Below, piece after piece: positions 6,034-6,482 of a stretch of DNA of 6,482 nt. The notes under the pieces are model-generated. The model was not told the origin of the DNA and searched no databases. It was given only the letters and a program-made list of their open reading frames with translations. Both the position numbers and the translations under genes were made by a program. This stretch comes from an uncultured Erysipelotrichaceae bacterium. GTDB taxonomy: Bacteria; Bacillota_I; Bacilli_A; Erysipelotrichales; Erysipelotrichaceae. Positions within the stretch are counted from its first letter, which is position 1; each line of letters starts with the position of its first letter. Location of the stretch: positions 1-6,482 of the forward strand of contig CALUZL010000131.1 in NCBI GenBank assembly GCA_944325295.1, given 5' to 3'.

Positions 6034-6482
6034 TATTCTTTTATGATCTTGAACAAATCAACAGGTGACGCTGAAGGTGCATGTTGGACGTAGATATATG
6101 TGCCCAACTTATGTAGCTCCCTGAGTTCATCAGCCTGCTCTTCGGTTATAAAAGCGCGATTGCTCAACTTGATGCCCTCGTTGAGTAAATCAGTCGCACC
6201 GACCATGAGTTCGCTGATTGGAACACCGATCTTTTTAAGCTCTAAAAAGACCCTAGGTGTTTTAGCTAATAAGAAAATTCTTTGGCCTTCATATTTGTTG
6301 GCTTTAAAATTCTCTAAAGCTTTCTCTAAAGTGATGATACTGGCGGCATAACGATTCGGATTGGCTAACATCATCATCGCTTTCTTTCTCGGGTCGGTCG
6401 CGACAGCATCATCGATGCCCATGGTCCTTTGGCAATCGGCTTTTGGTAGCTATTGTGCAATAACGATGCCGTGCCGTCGACG
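6033..6482 (-). CDS. PTS mannose/fructose/sorbose-family EIIB component, 5'-truncated by window edge and interrupted by an in-frame TAG
   Basis: The frame at the window edge reads RRRHGIVIAQ-stop-LPKADCQRTMGIDD and then runs on to TAG at 6035-6033. This is an EIIB of about 160 residues lacking roughly its first dozen. HG at 6473-6468 matches the phosphorylated His of the family motif RxDxRLxHGxV, and the DDAVATDPRKKAMMMLANP, VFLELKKIGVPI, NEGIKLSNRAFITEEQADELREL and YVQHAPSASPVDLF stretches match the rest of the domain. EIIB takes phosphate from EIIA and gives it to the incoming sugar. The TAG (6452-6450) replaces the conserved Trp seven residues after the His. The ATG at 6422 opens the remaining 129-residue frame but would drop the active-site His, so I do not believe it is the true start. 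The gene is either broken or the edge sequence is faulty. EIIC follows after nine bases. Confidence 0.82.
6450..6452 (-). other. In-frame amber codon in the EIIB gene at a conserved Trp position
   Basis: Reading the EIIB frame, HGIVIAQ is followed by TAG and then LPKADCQR. Related EIIB proteins have Trp (TGG) at this place, so one G-to-A change explains it. TAG also ends the DeoR (1186-1184), EIIA and + strand regulator genes here, so it is not a reassigned sense codon. A base error near the window edge is an alternative. Confidence 0.75.

Noticed and set aside
6033..6422. EIIB as a complete 129-residue protein starting at the ATG at 6422
   Set aside because: The in-frame sequence upstream clearly continues the EIIB domain, including the active-site His, and no Shine-Dalgarno precedes this ATG.
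6476..6481. GTCGAC (SalI site) at the window end as a possible vector or cloning junction
   Set aside because: The EIIB frame with its HG motif continues through to the last bases, and no polylinker sequence accompanies the site. A six-base match is easily due to chance.

Overview
The window looks like part of a sugar-uptake and catabolism locus from a low-to-moderate GC, Gram-positive-type (Bacillota-like) bacterium. The reasons are strong AGGAGG-type ribosome binding sites, tightly packed genes, a mannose-family PTS and DeoR-type regulators. I favour an Erysipelotrichia- or Clostridia-like host, but this is only an impression from protein style, with no search behind it. The genetic code is standard: TAA, TAG and TGA all end genes here and Trp is TGG.

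Layout. Positions 2-184 (+ strand) hold the last 60 codons of a DeoR/GlpR-family regulator that starts outside the window. A perfect 15-bp stem (184-223) follows at once and can terminate transcription from both sides. Everything else is one minus-strand gene cluster read from 6482 down to 247. In order of transcription it encodes PTS EIIB (start outside the window), EIIC, EIID, EIIA, a zinc-amidohydrolase-like protein of the neutral ceramidase family, a Cof-type HAD phosphatase, a complete DeoR-family repressor, and a PfkB kinase of the 1-phosphofructokinase/tagatose-6-phosphate kinase group. Gaps are -8 to about 64 nt, so this reads as one operon whose promoter lies beyond 6482. No stretch over 300 bases lacks a gene.

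How it may work together (inference): EIIA, EIIB, EIIC and EIID import and phosphorylate a sugar. The ceramidase-family protein may remove an acyl group or cleave some other bond in the cytoplasm. The PfkB kinase makes a sugar bisphosphate for glycolysis, the HAD enzyme dephosphorylates surplus sugar phosphate, and DeoR senses a phosphorylated intermediate. The substrate cannot be read from the sequence.

The points most worth a second look are: (1) an in-frame TAG in the EIIB gene exactly where the family has a conserved Trp, seven residues after the phosphorylated His, with other odd substitutions crowded at the window edge; (2) a cytoplasmic ceramidase-family protein that keeps the likely zinc ligands but has Gly where the classical enzymes have the catalytic Ser, placed inside a PTS operon; (3) a hairpin between the EIID and EIIA genes; (4) two DeoR-type regulators, one on each side of the kinase gene.
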